The position numbers and the translations under genes are program-made. This document shows, in pieces, positions 49,508 through 59,393 of a DNA stretch of 64,000 nucleotides. Positions within the stretch are counted from its first letter, which is position 1. Each line of letters opens with the position of its first letter. The notes under the pieces are model-generated. The model was not told the DNA's origin and ran no database searches. It was given only the letters and a program-made list of their open reading frames with translations. This DNA comes from Leifsonia sp. PS1209 (lineage in GTDB: Bacteria > Actinomycetota > Actinomycetes > Actinomycetales > Microbacteriaceae), in contig NZ_CP051154.1 of NCBI RefSeq assembly GCF_012317045.1, positions 558,001 to 622,000 of the forward strand, in the 5' to 3' direction.

Positions 49508-51160
49508 ATGACGACAACCCAGCGAACAGCACCGGACAGTGACGAGCGGTCGCGTCCGGACGGCGGAGACGACCCCACTCCCCGCTCGAAGCGCTCCCTG
49601 CGCGCTGCGCGGGTCGCGGAGGAGGCGTCGGTCGGCGTGAAGACGCTGATCCTGAAGATCCTGCTGCTCGGCATCGTGGACGCGACCAGCCTCTACGCGC
49701 TGTTCGTCCTCTTCGCCAACAAGAGCTGGCTGCCGTTCGGCATCGTGCTCGCGGTGACGCTCGTCGTCAACTGGATCTACTTCGGCAAGCGCAAGCTTCC
49801 GGCGAAATACCTCACCCCCGGCGTGATCTTCCTGCTCGTGTTCCAGGTGTTCGTGATCGGTTACTCCGGCTACATCGCGTTCACCAACTACGGCACAGGG
49901 CACAACAGCACCAAGGAGGACGCGGTCACCGCCCTCCTGCAGTCCGCGCAGGCCAGGGTTCCTGACTCGCCCACCTACCGCCTGAGCGTCGTCGAGCGCG
50001 CAGGGCAGCTCGGGTTCCTCGTGACGGATCCGGACGGCTCCGTCGAGGTCGGCACGGCGGACAGTCCGCTCGAGAAGGTGTCCGGTGCAACGCTCGACGA
50101 TGAGGGGACGGCGGTGGCCGCTCCCGGCTACCGCACCCTGAACTTCGCGCAGGTGATCGACAAGCAGGACGAGATCGCGAAGCTGAGCGTCGCCGTCAGC
50201 AGCGACCCCAACAACGGAGCACTGCGCACGTCGGACGGCAGCAGCGCCTACCTCTACCGGTCGACGCTGAGCTACGACGCCGCGGCGGGGACCATGACGG
50301 ACAGCAAGACCGGCACCGTCTACTCGGACACCGGGCAGGGCGCCTTCACGGCGCCGAACGGCAAGCAGCTGATGCCCGGCTGGCAGATCACGGTCGGCTT
50401 CGACAACTTCGTGCGCGCATTCACCACCGAGTCCATCCGCGGACCGCTCCTCGGAGTGACCCTGTGGACGTTCGCGTTCGCCATCCTCTCCGTCGCGACC
50501 ACGTTCGTGCTCGGCCTGTTCCTCGCGATCGTCTTCAACGACATGCGGATGCGCGGCCGCAAGTTCTACCGGATCGCCATGATCCTGCCGTACGCGTTCC
50601 CCGCCTTCCTCTCCGCCCTGGTCTGGGCCGGGATGCTCAACCCGCAGTTCGGGTTCGTCAACCAGGTGCTGTTCGGCGGGGCGGAGATCCCGTGGCTGAC
50701 GAACGAGTGGCTGGCGAAGGCGAGCATCCTGTTCGTGAACCTGTGGATGGGCTTCCCGTACATGTTCCTGGTCTGCACCGGGGCGCTGCAGTCGATCCCG
50801 GACGAGTTCCAGGAGGCGGCACGCGTCGACGGCGCGAGCGCCTGGGCGTCGTTCCGGCTGATCAAGTTCCCGCTGCTGCTCGTCTCGCTCGCGCCGCTGC
50901 TGATCAGCTCGTTCGCGTTCAACTTCAACAACTTCAACCTGATCTACATGCTGACCAACGGCGGACCGCAGGATGCGAGCGCCGGCATCAACGTCGGGGC
51001 GACGGACATCCTCATCTCGATGGTCTACAAGGTGGCCTTCGTCGGCGCCAACCGCGACTACGGCCTCGCCAGCGCGCTGTCGATCATCATCTTCATCGTG
51101 GTGGCCGTCATCTCCGCGATCAGTTTCCGCCAGACCAAAGCCCTCGAGGAGCTGACCTGA
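49508..51160 (+). CDS. malF: maltose ABC transporter permease MalF
   Basis: A 550-residue permease. As in enteric MalF, the early helices are followed by a large extracytoplasmic insert (about residues 145-305), then the permease core with EAA loop EFQEAARVDGASAWASFRLI. The N-terminal 45 residues are charged and cytoplasmic. I chose the ATG at 49508, with GAGGAGGG about 9 nt upstream. No ATPase gene is present, so a shared ATPase is expected. Confidence 0.92.
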   Translation: MTTTQRTAPDSDERSRPDGGDDPTPRSKRSLRAARVAEEASVGVKTLILKILLLGIVDATSLYALFVLFANKSWLPFGIVLAVTLVVNWIYFGKRKLPAKYLTPGVIFLLVFQVFVIGYSGYIAFTNYGTGHNSTKEDAVTALLQSAQARVPDSPTYRLSVVERAGQLGFLVTDPDGSVEVGTADSPLEKVSGATLDDEGTAVAAPGYRTLNFAQVIDKQDEIAKLSVAVSSDPNNGALRTSDGSSAYLYRSTLSYDAAAGTMTDSKTGTVYSDTGQGAFTAPNGKQLMPGWQITVGFDNFVRAFTTESIRGPLLGVTLWTFAFAILSVATTFVLGLFLAIVFNDMRMRGRKFYRIAMILPYAFPAFLSALVWAGMLNPQFGFVNQVLFGGAEIPWLTNEWLAKASILFVNLWMGFPYMFLVCTGALQSIPDEFQEAARVDGASAWASFRLIKFPLLLVSLAPLLISSFAFNFNNFNLIYMLTNGGPQDASAGINVGATDILISMVYKVAFVGANRDYGLASALSIIIFIVVAVISAISFRQTKALEELT

Positions 51161-52047
51161 TGACCGCACCAGCACTGACAGCATCCCGTCGGCCGACGTT
51201 CGGGAAATGGTTCCGCGCCACAGGGTGGCGGCACGTGGTCGGCGTGGTCATGGTGATCTTCTCCGCGTTCCCGCTGGTCTACGTGCTCTCCGCATCCCTG
51301 CGCCCCGGCGGCACGCTGATGACCGCGAACGCGCCGTTCTCGGTGATCGACCCGGCCAACTACGTCACCCTGTTCCAGCTGCCGCAGCAGCCGTACGCCG
51401 CGTGGTTCGGCAACACTCTCGTCATCGGCATCGCGACCTCCGTCGGCTCCGTGTTCCTCGGGGCGCTCGCCGCGTACTCCTTCTCCCGGATGCGGTTCCG
51501 CGGACGGCGCATCGGCCTGCTGACGCTGCTCCTCGTGCAGATGTTCCCGCAGCTGCTCGCGATGGTCGCGATCTTCCTGCTGCTCGACGGCATCGGCAAC
51601 GTGTTCCCCGCGCTCGGCCTGGACAGCCAGCTCGGCCTCATCATGGTCTACCTCGGCGGAGCGCTCGGGGTGAACACCTACCTGATGTACGGGTTCTTCA
51701 ACACGGTGCCCACCTCCATCGACGAGGCGGCCAAGCTCGACGGCGCCGGGCACGCGCGCATCTTCTTCACGATCATCCTGCGACTGGTGGCGCCCATCCT
51801 GGCCGTGGTGGCGCTGCTGTCGTTCCTCGGCACGACCAACGAGTTCGTCATCGCGAGCACCGTGCTGATCACGCCGGAGAAGCAGACGCTGGCGGTCGGG
51901 CTGTTCCAGTTCGTGTCGCAGCAGTTCTCCGAGAACTACGGTATCTTCGCTGCTGGCGCGGTCCTCGCCGCGCTTCCGGTGATGGCGCTCTTCCTCTTCC
52001 TGCAGAAATACATCGTCGGCGGACTCACGGCCGGGAGCGTCAAATGA
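51160..52047 (+). CDS. malG: maltose ABC transporter permease MalG
   Basis: A 295-residue permease with six helices and the EAA motif SIDEAAKLDGAGHARIFFTI; it ends in GGLTAGSVK, the characteristic MalG C-terminus. The ATG shares its A with the MalF stop (TGATG), and its stop overlaps the next gene, so the operon is tightly coupled. Confidence 0.93.
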   Translation: MTAPALTASRRPTFGKWFRATGWRHVVGVVMVIFSAFPLVYVLSASLRPGGTLMTANAPFSVIDPANYVTLFQLPQQPYAAWFGNTLVIGIATSVGSVFLGALAAYSFSRMRFRGRRIGLLTLLLVQMFPQLLAMVAIFLLLDGIGNVFPALGLDSQLGLIMVYLGGALGVNTYLMYGFFNTVPTSIDEAAKLDGAGHARIFFTIILRLVAPILAVVALLSFLGTTNEFVIASTVLITPEKQTLAVGLFQFVSQQFSENYGIFAAGAVLAALPVMALFLFLQKYIVGGLTAGSVK

Positions 52048-53891
52048 CCACCTCGTTCCACCTGCCCCACCACGACGGCTCGCCGCTCTACGTGTCGACC
52101 CAGGAGCCGTCGCTCGGCGACCACGTGCAGGTGCGCCTCCGTATCCCGCACAGCTGGGGAGCAGTGGATGCAGTGCGCACCCGCTCCAACCCCGACCACG
52201 AGCCGCGGTTCTCCGACGCGCAGCTCGTCGCGTCCGCGGACGGCTGGGACTGGTGGGAGGCTCCGGTCATCGTCGAGAACCCGGTGCACGGCTACCGGTT
52301 CCTCATCTCCCGCGCAGACGGCGGCAAGGTGTGGGTGAACGCCACCGGCGTGCACGACATCGAGACGCTCGACTCCGAGGACTTCAAGCTCGTCGCGTTC
52401 TCCGCTCCGCCGGCGTGGGTCAAGGAGACAGTGCTCTACCAGGTGTTCCCCGACCGCTTCGCGCGCTCGGCCGCCGCGGACTCCCGGCCTGCGCCGGCGT
52501 GGGCCATCCCCGCGGCCTGGTCCGACCCGGTCGACGACGTGCCGCCTGGCCGCTCGCAGCAGTTCTACGGCGGAGACCTCGACGGTGTGATCGAGCACCT
52601 CGACCACCTGGAACGCCTCGGCATCAGCACCATCTACCTCACGCCGATCTTCCCGGGAAGCTCGAACCACCGCTACGACGCCTCCAGCTTCGCGATGGTC
52701 GACCCGCTGCTCGGCGGCAACGAGGCGCTCGCGCGTCTGACCGCCGCCGCCCACGAGCGCGGCCTGCGCGTGATCGGCGACCTCACCTCCAACCACTGCG
52801 GCGTCGGCCACGAGTGGTTCACGGCTGCGTACGGCAACCCGGATGCGCCGGAGAGCGAGTTCTTCCTCTGGCTGAACGAGGAGCACACGCAGTACGTCTC
52901 CTGGCTCGGCGTCCCCAGCCTGCCCAAGCTGAACTGGAACTCGAACGAGCTGCGCCGCCGCTTCATCGAGGGACCGGACTCGGTGGTCGGCCGCTGGCTG
53001 CAGGAACCGTACGGCCTCGACGGCTGGCGCATCGACGTCGCCAATATGACGGGGCGGTACGGGGATCAGGACCTCAACGAGTCCGTCCGCCGGATGATCC
53101 GCGCCACGATGCTCGCCGTCAACCCGGACACGATCCTGCTGGGCGAGTCGACCAACGACGCGTCGAGCGACTTCCAGGGCGACGCCTGGCACGGCGCCAT
53201 GACGTACGCGAACTTCACCAGGCCGGTCTGGGGCTGGCTGTCGGAGGAGGGCAGCGCATCCAGTTACTTCGGGCTGCCGTTCGGCACCATCCCGACGTAT
53301 ACGGGCGGTCAGGTGTTCGCAGCGCACCGCCAGTTCACGGCCGGATTCCCGTGGCGCACCAGGCTCGGGACGATGAACGCGCTGGACACCCACGACACCC
53401 CGCGCTTCCTGACCAACGCCCGGCCGGGCACCGTGCCTGTCGCGCTCGGCCTCTCGGTGACGCTGCCCGGCATCCCCGTGGTGTTCGCCGGCGACGAGTT
53501 CGGGCTGACCGGGATCGACGGGGAGGCGTCGCGGACGCCGCTGCCGTGGGGAACGGAGCACACCACCGCCGCAGCGTCGGTCGACCTCTACGCGACGCTC
53601 ATCGGCCTGCGGCGCGCGCACCCGGCACTCAATAGCGGCGGGATGCGGTGGCTGCACGTCGGAGACGACGCGCTCGTCTTCGTGCGCGAGGCGGAGGACG
53701 AGTCGGTGCTGGTGCTGGCAGCGCGGGCCGACGTGTCGTTCACGGTGGATGCTGCCGCTCTCGGTGGAGTGGCCGCCGCGACGCCGCTGGTCGGGGATGC
53801 GATCGTCTCCGGCGGAGAGGAAGGCATCCGGTTCACCTCCAGCGGACCGGCGTTCACGGCGTGGACGCTGCCGGGGGTCGGCGCGCTCTAG
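52044..53891 (+). CDS. GH13 maltodextrin glucosidase/cyclomaltodextrinase-like enzyme
   Basis: A 615-residue enzyme with an N-terminal beta-sandwich domain (about residues 1-115), as in MalZ and neopullulanases, then the catalytic barrel with GDLTSNHCG, GWRIDVANM (nucleophile Asp), LLGESTND (acid Glu) and LDTHDTPR. It hydrolyses imported maltodextrins or cyclodextrins in the cytoplasm. The ATG overlaps the malG stop. Its TAG stop interlocks with the stop of the convergent pentapeptide gene through CTAG. Confidence 0.92.
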   Translation: MTTSFHLPHHDGSPLYVSTQEPSLGDHVQVRLRIPHSWGAVDAVRTRSNPDHEPRFSDAQLVASADGWDWWEAPVIVENPVHGYRFLISRADGGKVWVNATGVHDIETLDSEDFKLVAFSAPPAWVKETVLYQVFPDRFARSAAADSRPAPAWAIPAAWSDPVDDVPPGRSQQFYGGDLDGVIEHLDHLERLGISTIYLTPIFPGSSNHRYDASSFAMVDPLLGGNEALARLTAAAHERGLRVIGDLTSNHCGVGHEWFTAAYGNPDAPESEFFLWLNEEHTQYVSWLGVPSLPKLNWNSNELRRRFIEGPDSVVGRWLQEPYGLDGWRIDVANMTGRYGDQDLNESVRRMIRATMLAVNPDTILLGESTNDASSDFQGDAWHGAMTYANFTRPVWGWLSEEGSASSYFGLPFGTIPTYTGGQVFAAHRQFTAGFPWRTRLGTMNALDTHDTPRFLTNARPGTVPVALGLSVTLPGIPVVFAGDEFGLTGIDGEASRTPLPWGTEHTTAAASVDLYATLIGLRRAHPALNSGGMRWLHVGDDALVFVREAEDESVLVLAARADVSFTVDAAALGGVAAATPLVGDAIVSGGEEGIRFTSSGPAFTAWTLPGVGAL

Positions 53892-54724
53892 ACCGCCCAG
53901 TGCGACGGGGCGACGAGCCCTGCGGGGAGCAGCGTGCGCGCATCCCCTTTTGCCGCGTTGACCTGCACCTGGGTGACGTAGATCGCCGTGCGCAGGTCGG
54001 CGCCGCGGAGGTTCGCGTCGCGCAGGTCGGCGCCGATCAGCTCGGCGTACGACAGGTCGGACCCGCTCAGGTCGGCGGCGATCAGGAGGGCGCCGCGGAG
54101 TTCGGCGCCGCGCAGGTCGCGTCCGGCGAGGTTCGCCCCGACAAGATCGGCGCCGGGGGCGATGCGCTGATCGCGCGGTGCAGCGGCGACGTTCGCCTCG
54201 CGGGTGAGACGGCTCGCGGCCCGCAGCAGCTCGGCGACGGGCGCCCGCAGGTCGTCCACCTCGACGCTCAGGATGCGGTGGGCGGGAGAGTCGGCGACCA
54301 GCGCGACCTCGGTGCGTGCCGCATCCAGTCGCTGTCGCAGCGGGGTCGCCGCGGGCATCAGGATGGCCTCGTCGAGGTACCAGAGCAGCTCGTGCAGCTG
54401 GCGCATGATCGGAAAAACGGCGAACATCTCGCCGCGCAGCTCCGGGCGCTCGCGCCAGTCGCCTCCGCCGAAGGTGTGCTGGGTGACCTGCTGGCCGGCC
54501 CCGAAGCAGTCGAAGACCGTGCATCCGGAGAAGCCGCGCTCGCGCAGCTCCGGGTGGATGCGGCAACGGTGGCCGTCGTCGAGGTTGACGCACGGTTCGC
54601 CTTCCGCCTTGTCGAACGCGAACTCGGAGGAGCGGGCGAACGCGAGGGCGACGCAGCAGAGGCCGACGCACCGCGCGCAATCGGCGGTCAGGTCGGCGCG
54701 ATCGGGGCGCGCGGAGATCTGCAT
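53888..54724 (-). CDS. pentapeptide-repeat protein with Cys-rich N-terminus
   Basis: A 278-residue protein. Residues 1-75 are Cys-rich (CARCVGLCC, CVNLDDGHRC, CTVFDCFGAG), suggesting metal binding. Residues about 185-250 hold A(D/N)LXX pentapeptide repeats (GADLVGANLAGRDLRGAELR and following), which form a right-handed beta helix. A helical middle region links them. Pentapeptide proteins such as MfpA/Qnr mimic DNA and protect gyrase, but this short helix and metal-like domain differ, so the role is open. Confidence 0.85.
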   Translation of the reverse strand: MQISARPDRADLTADCARCVGLCCVALAFARSSEFAFDKAEGEPCVNLDDGHRCRIHPELRERGFSGCTVFDCFGAGQQVTQHTFGGGDWRERPELRGEMFAVFPIMRQLHELLWYLDEAILMPAATPLRQRLDAARTEVALVADSPAHRILSVEVDDLRAPVAELLRAASRLTREANVAAAPRDQRIAPGADLVGANLAGRDLRGAELRGALLIAADLSGSDLSYAELIGADLRDANLRGADLRTAIYVTQVQVNAAKGDARTLLPAGLVAPSHWAV

Positions 54725-54845
54725 CTCTCCACAGTAGGCATCCGCCGTAACTTCTCCACATCTTCAGACGATCCCGGAATAGCCGTCAGCACTCCGCGTT
54801 AGCGTGAGAGCACCGTCAATCGACGCCATCGAAGGAGAAATACGA

Positions 54846-55802
54846 ATGACAGCACCACGCCGCACCATCGGATCGTCCGACCTCTCGGTCTTCCCCCTCT
54901 CGCTCGGGGGCAACGTCTTCGGATGGACGGCCGATCGGGACACGTCGTTCGCCGTCCTCGACGGCTACGTGGCTGCGGGTGGCAACTTCGTCGACACGGC
55001 GGACGGATACTCGGCGTGGGTGCCCGGCAACACAGGAGGAGACAGCGAGCGCATCCTGGGCCAGTGGTTCCAGGCGCGCGGCAACCGCGACGACGTGGTG
55101 CTCGCCACCAAGGTCAGCCAGCACCCCGACTTCAAGGGACTCGCGGGCGACAACATCCTGCGCGCGGCGGACGCATCGCTCGAACGCCTCGGCTCCGACC
55201 ACATCGACCTCTACTACGCGCACTTCGACGACGAGACGGTTCCGCTGGAGGAGACCGTCGCCGCGCTGTCGAGCCTGGTCGACGCCGGCAAGGTGCGCTA
55301 CATCGGCATCTCCAACTACTCCCCGGAGCGCATCGAGGAGTGGTTCAGGATCACCGAGGCGGAGGGCCTGCACCGCGCGGTCGCCCTGCAGCCGCACTAC
55401 AACCTGGTCGAGCGCGACTTCGAGCAGAAGTACCGCGCGCTGGCCGAGCGCGAGAACCTCGGCGTCGTTCCCTACTTCGCGCTCGCCGCAGGCTTCCTCA
55501 CCGGCAAGTACCGCGACGGCGTCACGGTCGACAGCGCCCGCGCCGCCGGGGCGTCGAAGTACCTCGACGACCGCGGCCGCGCCGTCCTCGATGCCCTCGA
55601 CAGCGTGGCGGCCGCCCACGACGTGTCCGTCGCATCCGTCGCCCTCGCCTGGCTGGCGGCACAGCCCACCGTCGTCGCCCCGATCGCGAGCGCGCGCACC
55701 CTCGACCAGCTCCCCGACCTCCTCGCGTCGGTGACGCTCGACCTCACCGATGACGAACTGGATGCGCTGTCCGGCGCCTCCGAGCAGCGCGACGCGGCCT
55801 GA
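54846..55802 (+). CDS. aldo/keto reductase
   Basis: A 318-residue NADPH-dependent oxidoreductase with a TIM barrel. The catalytic Asp and Tyr are in NFVDTADGYSAW, Lys in VVLATKVSQH and His in IDLYYAHFDD. The cofactor end is PIASARTLDQL. GAAGGAGAA lies just upstream of the ATG at 54846. It resembles the AKR group that contains YajO/IolS-like proteins; the substrate is unknown. Confidence 0.9.
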   Translation: MTAPRRTIGSSDLSVFPLSLGGNVFGWTADRDTSFAVLDGYVAAGGNFVDTADGYSAWVPGNTGGDSERILGQWFQARGNRDDVVLATKVSQHPDFKGLAGDNILRAADASLERLGSDHIDLYYAHFDDETVPLEETVAALSSLVDAGKVRYIGISNYSPERIEEWFRITEAEGLHRAVALQPHYNLVERDFEQKYRALAERENLGVVPYFALAAGFLTGKYRDGVTVDSARAAGASKYLDDRGRAVLDALDSVAAAHDVSVASVALAWLAAQPTVVAPIASARTLDQLPDLLASVTLDLTDDELDALSGASEQRDAA

Positions 55803-55929
55803 CCCACGGCATCCGGCTCGGGGTGGTCGCCGCTCCGGGCCGGGGGCGTGCGCGTGTACAAACCACCCTCGCGCAGATGGTATCCTCGTACGGTTGCCAA
55901 AAACGCGAAGCGGAAGCTGCGCAGGCTTC

Positions 55930-56001
<72 letters not shown>

Positions 56002-56032
56002 CCCTCCTCCCGGCACGACAGCGGGAGGCAGC

Positions 56033-56106
56033 GGCGGGGTAGCTCAGGTGGTTAGAGCACACGGCTCATAATCGTGGTGTCGCGGGTTCGAGTCCCGCTC
56101 CCGCTA
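56033..56106 (+). tRNA. tRNA-Met (CAT anticodon, elongator type)
   Basis: A 74-nt tRNA: acceptor GGCGGGG pairs with TCCCGCT by two terminal G-U pairs; anticodon loop CTCATAA (CAT at 56067-56069), T-loop GGTTCGAGTCC. The missing run of three G-C pairs above the anticodon (here CACGG) argues against the initiator type. Confidence 0.92.
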
Positions 56107-56110
56107 CTGG

Positions 56111-56141
56111 CCCCGAGATCTCGCCATCTCGGGGCTTTTTT
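56111..56141 (+). terminator. intrinsic terminator after the tRNA pair
   Basis: CCCCGAGAT (56111-56119) pairs with ATCTCGGGG (56126-56134), followed by C and six T. Confidence 0.93.
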
Positions 56142-56287
56142 GTGCCCGCCGGGTCGCATCCCCGTGGGTCTGGGGTCTCCCCCTACCGATTCGTCGCCCT
56201 CCCGGGGAGTATGGGTGGATCGGCTTGCGCACCTTCTCGGGCGTCGACGCTGTGAGCATCCGGCGGTGAAGGAGGGGTCGGGAGACC

Positions 56288-58798
56288 ATGACGAATGAAG
56301 ACCCGTCCGTGATTCAGCCGGATGTTCAGGTGCGAGGCGCCCGCGAGCACAACCTGCAGAACGTGGACCTCACCGTCCCGCGCGATGCGATGGTCGTGTT
56401 CACCGGGGTGTCCGGGTCGGGGAAGTCGTCCCTGGCCTTCGGGACGCTCTTCGCGGAGTCGCAGCGCAGGTACCTGGAGTCGGTCGCCCCGTACGCCCGG
56501 CGTCTGATCGACCAGGCCGGTGTCCCGGACGTCGACTCGATCACCGGAATGCCGCCGGCGGTGGCGCTCCAGCAGCAGCGCGGTGGGCGCAGCCCCCGCT
56601 CGACGGTGGGCAGCATCACGACGCTGTCCAGTCTCGTGCGGATGCTGTACTCGCGGGCCGGGGACTACCCGGACGGTCAGCCGATGCTCTACGCGGAGGA
56701 CTTCTCGGCCAACACCGTGCAGGGCGCCTGCCCGGAATGCCACGGCATCGGCCGGGTGTACGCCGTCACCGAGCAGCAGATGGTCCCCGATCCCTCGCTC
56801 ACCATCCGGGAGCGGGCGATCGCGTCCTGGCCGACGGCGTGGCACGGGCAGAACCAGCGAGACATCCTGGTGTCCCTGGGCTACGACGTCGACACGCCCT
56901 GGCGCGACCTGCCGCGCGAGGATCGCGACTGGATCCTCTTCACCGAGGAACGGCCGACCGCCCCGGTCTACGCGGGGTTCACTCCCGAGCAGACGCGGAG
57001 GGCGATCTCCGCGGGGATGGAGCCGAGTTATCAGGGAACCTTCGTGGGCGCCCGCCGCTACGTGCTCGACACGTTCGCCACGACCAAGAGCGCGTCGATG
57101 AAGAGGCGGGTCGCGGAATATCTCACCTCCGCCGTGTGCCCGGTGTGTCACGGCAAGCGGCTCAAGCCGGAGGCGCTCTCCGTGACGTTCGAAGGTCTCG
57201 ACATCGCCGAGTTCTCCCGGCTTCCGCTGCGCGAGCTCTCCGTCCGGCTCGCAGACCTGGTGCGGAACCCGAACCAGGCGGTGGAGAAGCGCGCGGCGGC
57301 TGCCCGCCTCGCCGCCGAGCTGCTGGAGCGCCTGCGCCCCATCATCGACCTCGGTCTGGGGTATCTGTCGTTGCACCGCACGACGCCGACCCTGTCCGGA
57401 GGGGAGCTGCAACGACTGCGGCTCGCCACCCAGCTGAGTTCCGAGCTGTTCGGGGTCGTGTATGTGCTCGACGAGCCGTCGGCCGGCCTCCACCCGCAGG
57501 ATGTGAACGCCCTGCTGGGCATCCTCGAGGGGCTGAAGAAACGAGGCAACAGCCTGTTCGTCGTCGAACACTCCGTCGACGTGATGCGGCACGCGGATTG
57601 GCTGGTGGACATCGGTCCAGGAGCGGGCGAGCGGGGCGGTCGTGTCCTCTACAGCGGAGCACCGGATGGCCTGGTGGACGTCGAGGAGTCGGTGACCAGG
57701 GACTACCTGTTCGGCCGGCGCGGGCTCGCTCCACGGACTCCGCGCGCGGCGACAGGGTGGCTGAAGCTGGAGCAGATCACCCGCAACAACCTGCGCGACG
57801 TGTCGGTCTCAATCCCACTCGGGGCGTTCACTGCGGTGACGGGAGTGTCCGGGTCGGGAAAGTCCAGCCTGGTCAGCCAGGTGCTGCCCGCGCTGCTCGG
57901 GGACCACCTCGGCCGCCCGGTAGACCTGGCCGACAGTGCTCCGGAATCCGACGACCTCCTCCTCGCCGACGGCCCTGAACTGCTCGAAGGCACCGTGTCC
58001 GGCGACCTTCGTGGCGTCCGCCGGGTGGTCAACATCGACCAGAAGCCCATCGGCCGCACCCCGCGCTCCAACGTCGCGACATACACGGGCCTGTTCGACC
58101 ATGTCCGGCGTCGTTTCGCCGAGACCCCGGAGGCGCGCACGCGAGGCTACCGGCCCGGCCGGTTCTCCTTCAACGTGGCCGGGGGCCGCTGCCCGACCTG
58201 CGAAGGCGAGGGGGCGGTGATGGTCGAGCTGCTGTTCCTGCCATCGGTGTACACGGTCTGCCCCGAATGCCACGGCGCCCGGTACAACGACGACACGCTC
58301 GAGATCACCTGGCGTGACCGTAACATCGCCGAGATCCTCGCGCTGTCGGTGGAGCAGGCCCACGACTTCTTCGGCGGCGAGACCGAGATCATGCGCTCCC
58401 TGACGGCGCTCATGGATGTCGGACTCGGCTACCTGAGGCTGGGGCAACCGGCGACCGAACTGTCCGGCGGAGAGGCGCAACGGGTTAAGCTCGCCTCCGA
58501 GCTGCAGCGTGCCCAGCGCGCAGACACCCTGTACGTGCTCGACGAACCGACCTCCGGCCTCCACTGCGCAGACGCCGACCGCCTGATCGAACACCTGCAG
58601 AGCCTGGTGGATGCGGGAAACACGGTGGTCGTGGTCGAACTCGACATGCGCGTCGTCGCCACCGCCGACCACGTCGTCGACCTCGGCCCCGGCGCCGGAG
58701 AGCTCGGCGGGACGGTCGTCGCCGTTGGGACACCCCAGGAGGTCGCCGGTGCGGCCGCCAGCGCTTCTGCCCCGTACCTGGCGGCGGCCCTCGCTTGA
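56288..58798 (+). CDS. UvrA-family excinuclease paralogue (class II)
   Basis: An 836-residue tandem ABC ATPase of the UvrA family. Both halves have Walker A GVSGSGKSS; the signatures are TLSGGELQRLRLATQL and ELSGGEAQRVKLASEL, and Walker B VVYVLDEPSAGL and LYVLDEPTSGL. Zinc knuckles CPECHGIGRV, CPVCHGKR, CPTCEGEG and CPECHGARY are present. It is about 110 residues shorter than housekeeping UvrA, with a reduced UvrB-binding region. This fits the UvrA2/DrrC class linked to resistance against DNA-binding drugs rather than general repair. It has its own promoter region after the tRNA terminator. Confidence 0.88.
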   Translation: MTNEDPSVIQPDVQVRGAREHNLQNVDLTVPRDAMVVFTGVSGSGKSSLAFGTLFAESQRRYLESVAPYARRLIDQAGVPDVDSITGMPPAVALQQQRGGRSPRSTVGSITTLSSLVRMLYSRAGDYPDGQPMLYAEDFSANTVQGACPECHGIGRVYAVTEQQMVPDPSLTIRERAIASWPTAWHGQNQRDILVSLGYDVDTPWRDLPREDRDWILFTEERPTAPVYAGFTPEQTRRAISAGMEPSYQGTFVGARRYVLDTFATTKSASMKRRVAEYLTSAVCPVCHGKRLKPEALSVTFEGLDIAEFSRLPLRELSVRLADLVRNPNQAVEKRAAAARLAAELLERLRPIIDLGLGYLSLHRTTPTLSGGELQRLRLATQLSSELFGVVYVLDEPSAGLHPQDVNALLGILEGLKKRGNSLFVVEHSVDVMRHADWLVDIGPGAGERGGRVLYSGAPDGLVDVEESVTRDYLFGRRGLAPRTPRAATGWLKLEQITRNNLRDVSVSIPLGAFTAVTGVSGSGKSSLVSQVLPALLGDHLGRPVDLADSAPESDDLLLADGPELLEGTVSGDLRGVRRVVNIDQKPIGRTPRSNVATYTGLFDHVRRRFAETPEARTRGYRPGRFSFNVAGGRCPTCEGEGAVMVELLFLPSVYTVCPECHGARYNDDTLEITWRDRNIAEILALSVEQAHDFFGGETEIMRSLTALMDVGLGYLRLGQPATELSGGEAQRVKLASELQRAQRADTLYVLDEPTSGLHCADADRLIEHLQSLVDAGNTVVVVELDMRVVATADHVVDLGPGAGELGGTVVAVGTPQEVAGAAASASAPYLAAALA

Positions 58799-58896
58799 CG
58801 CACCGGCCTCTACCGCGCCATCCTGCTCGTCTTCGTCGTCCGGCAGCGCCCACCGAGTTCGAACCGGATGCGCTGTTCGCGGCCCCGGAGGGCTGA

Positions 58897-59343
58897 TCAC
58901 CGACGCGTGAGAATCGGCCCCGGAGACTCCTCCCCTTCCGCCGTCAGCACCTGCAGCACCGCGAGCAGCGTCGCCCGCTGATCCTCGTCGAGCGGCGCGA
59001 AGAGGTCGTCGAGCACCCCGGAGGCCACGCGGTAGCCGTCCGCCAGCGCCGCGCGGCCCGCGTCGGTCAGGGCGTGCTCGATGCGGCGGCCCCTGCCTGC
59101 CGTTCGGGCGATGAGGCCGCGGGAGACGAGGCGGGTCGCCAGGGTGCCGAAGGACTGGTCGCTCTGGAAGGTCGCAAGGGCCAGGTCGTGCCCGGATGCG
59201 TGGGGCATGCGCTCGATGGCGCGCAGCGCGTCCCATTGCACGAGGCTGATCCCGACGTCGCGCAGGGCGGCGTCCATCGTGCGGTGGTTGCGGTACTGCG
59301 CGCGCTTGATCGTCTGGCCGAGCACTTCCAGGTTCGTCGTCAC
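58897..59343 (-). CDS. MarR-family transcriptional regulator
   Basis: A 148-residue winged-helix regulator: LVQWDALRAIERMPHASGHD, then DQSFGTLATRLVSRGLIART with the wing RRIEHALTDAGRAAL. It is divergent from the alpha/beta hydrolase gene, with a palindromic site between them that it probably binds. The start is GTG at 59343. Inducers are typically aromatic or oxidising compounds. Confidence 0.87.
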   Translation of the reverse strand: MTTNLEVLGQTIKRAQYRNHRTMDAALRDVGISLVQWDALRAIERMPHASGHDLALATFQSDQSFGTLATRLVSRGLIARTAGRGRRIEHALTDAGRAALADGYRVASGVLDDLFAPLDEDQRATLLAVLQVLTAEGEESPGPILTRR

Positions 59344-59354
59344 AGTGCTAGCGT

Positions 59355-59382
59355 ATCAACATCCGTAAATAAACATGTTGAT
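59355..59382. promoter_or_regulatory. probable MarR operator
   Basis: ATCAACAT (59355-59362) and ATGTTGAT (59375-59382) are an exact inverted repeat with a 12-nt AT-rich spacer in the 50-bp gap between the divergent marR and hydrolase genes. The right arm lies directly before the hydrolase ribosome binding site. Confidence 0.72.
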
Positions 59383-59393
59383 TTAGGAGCATG

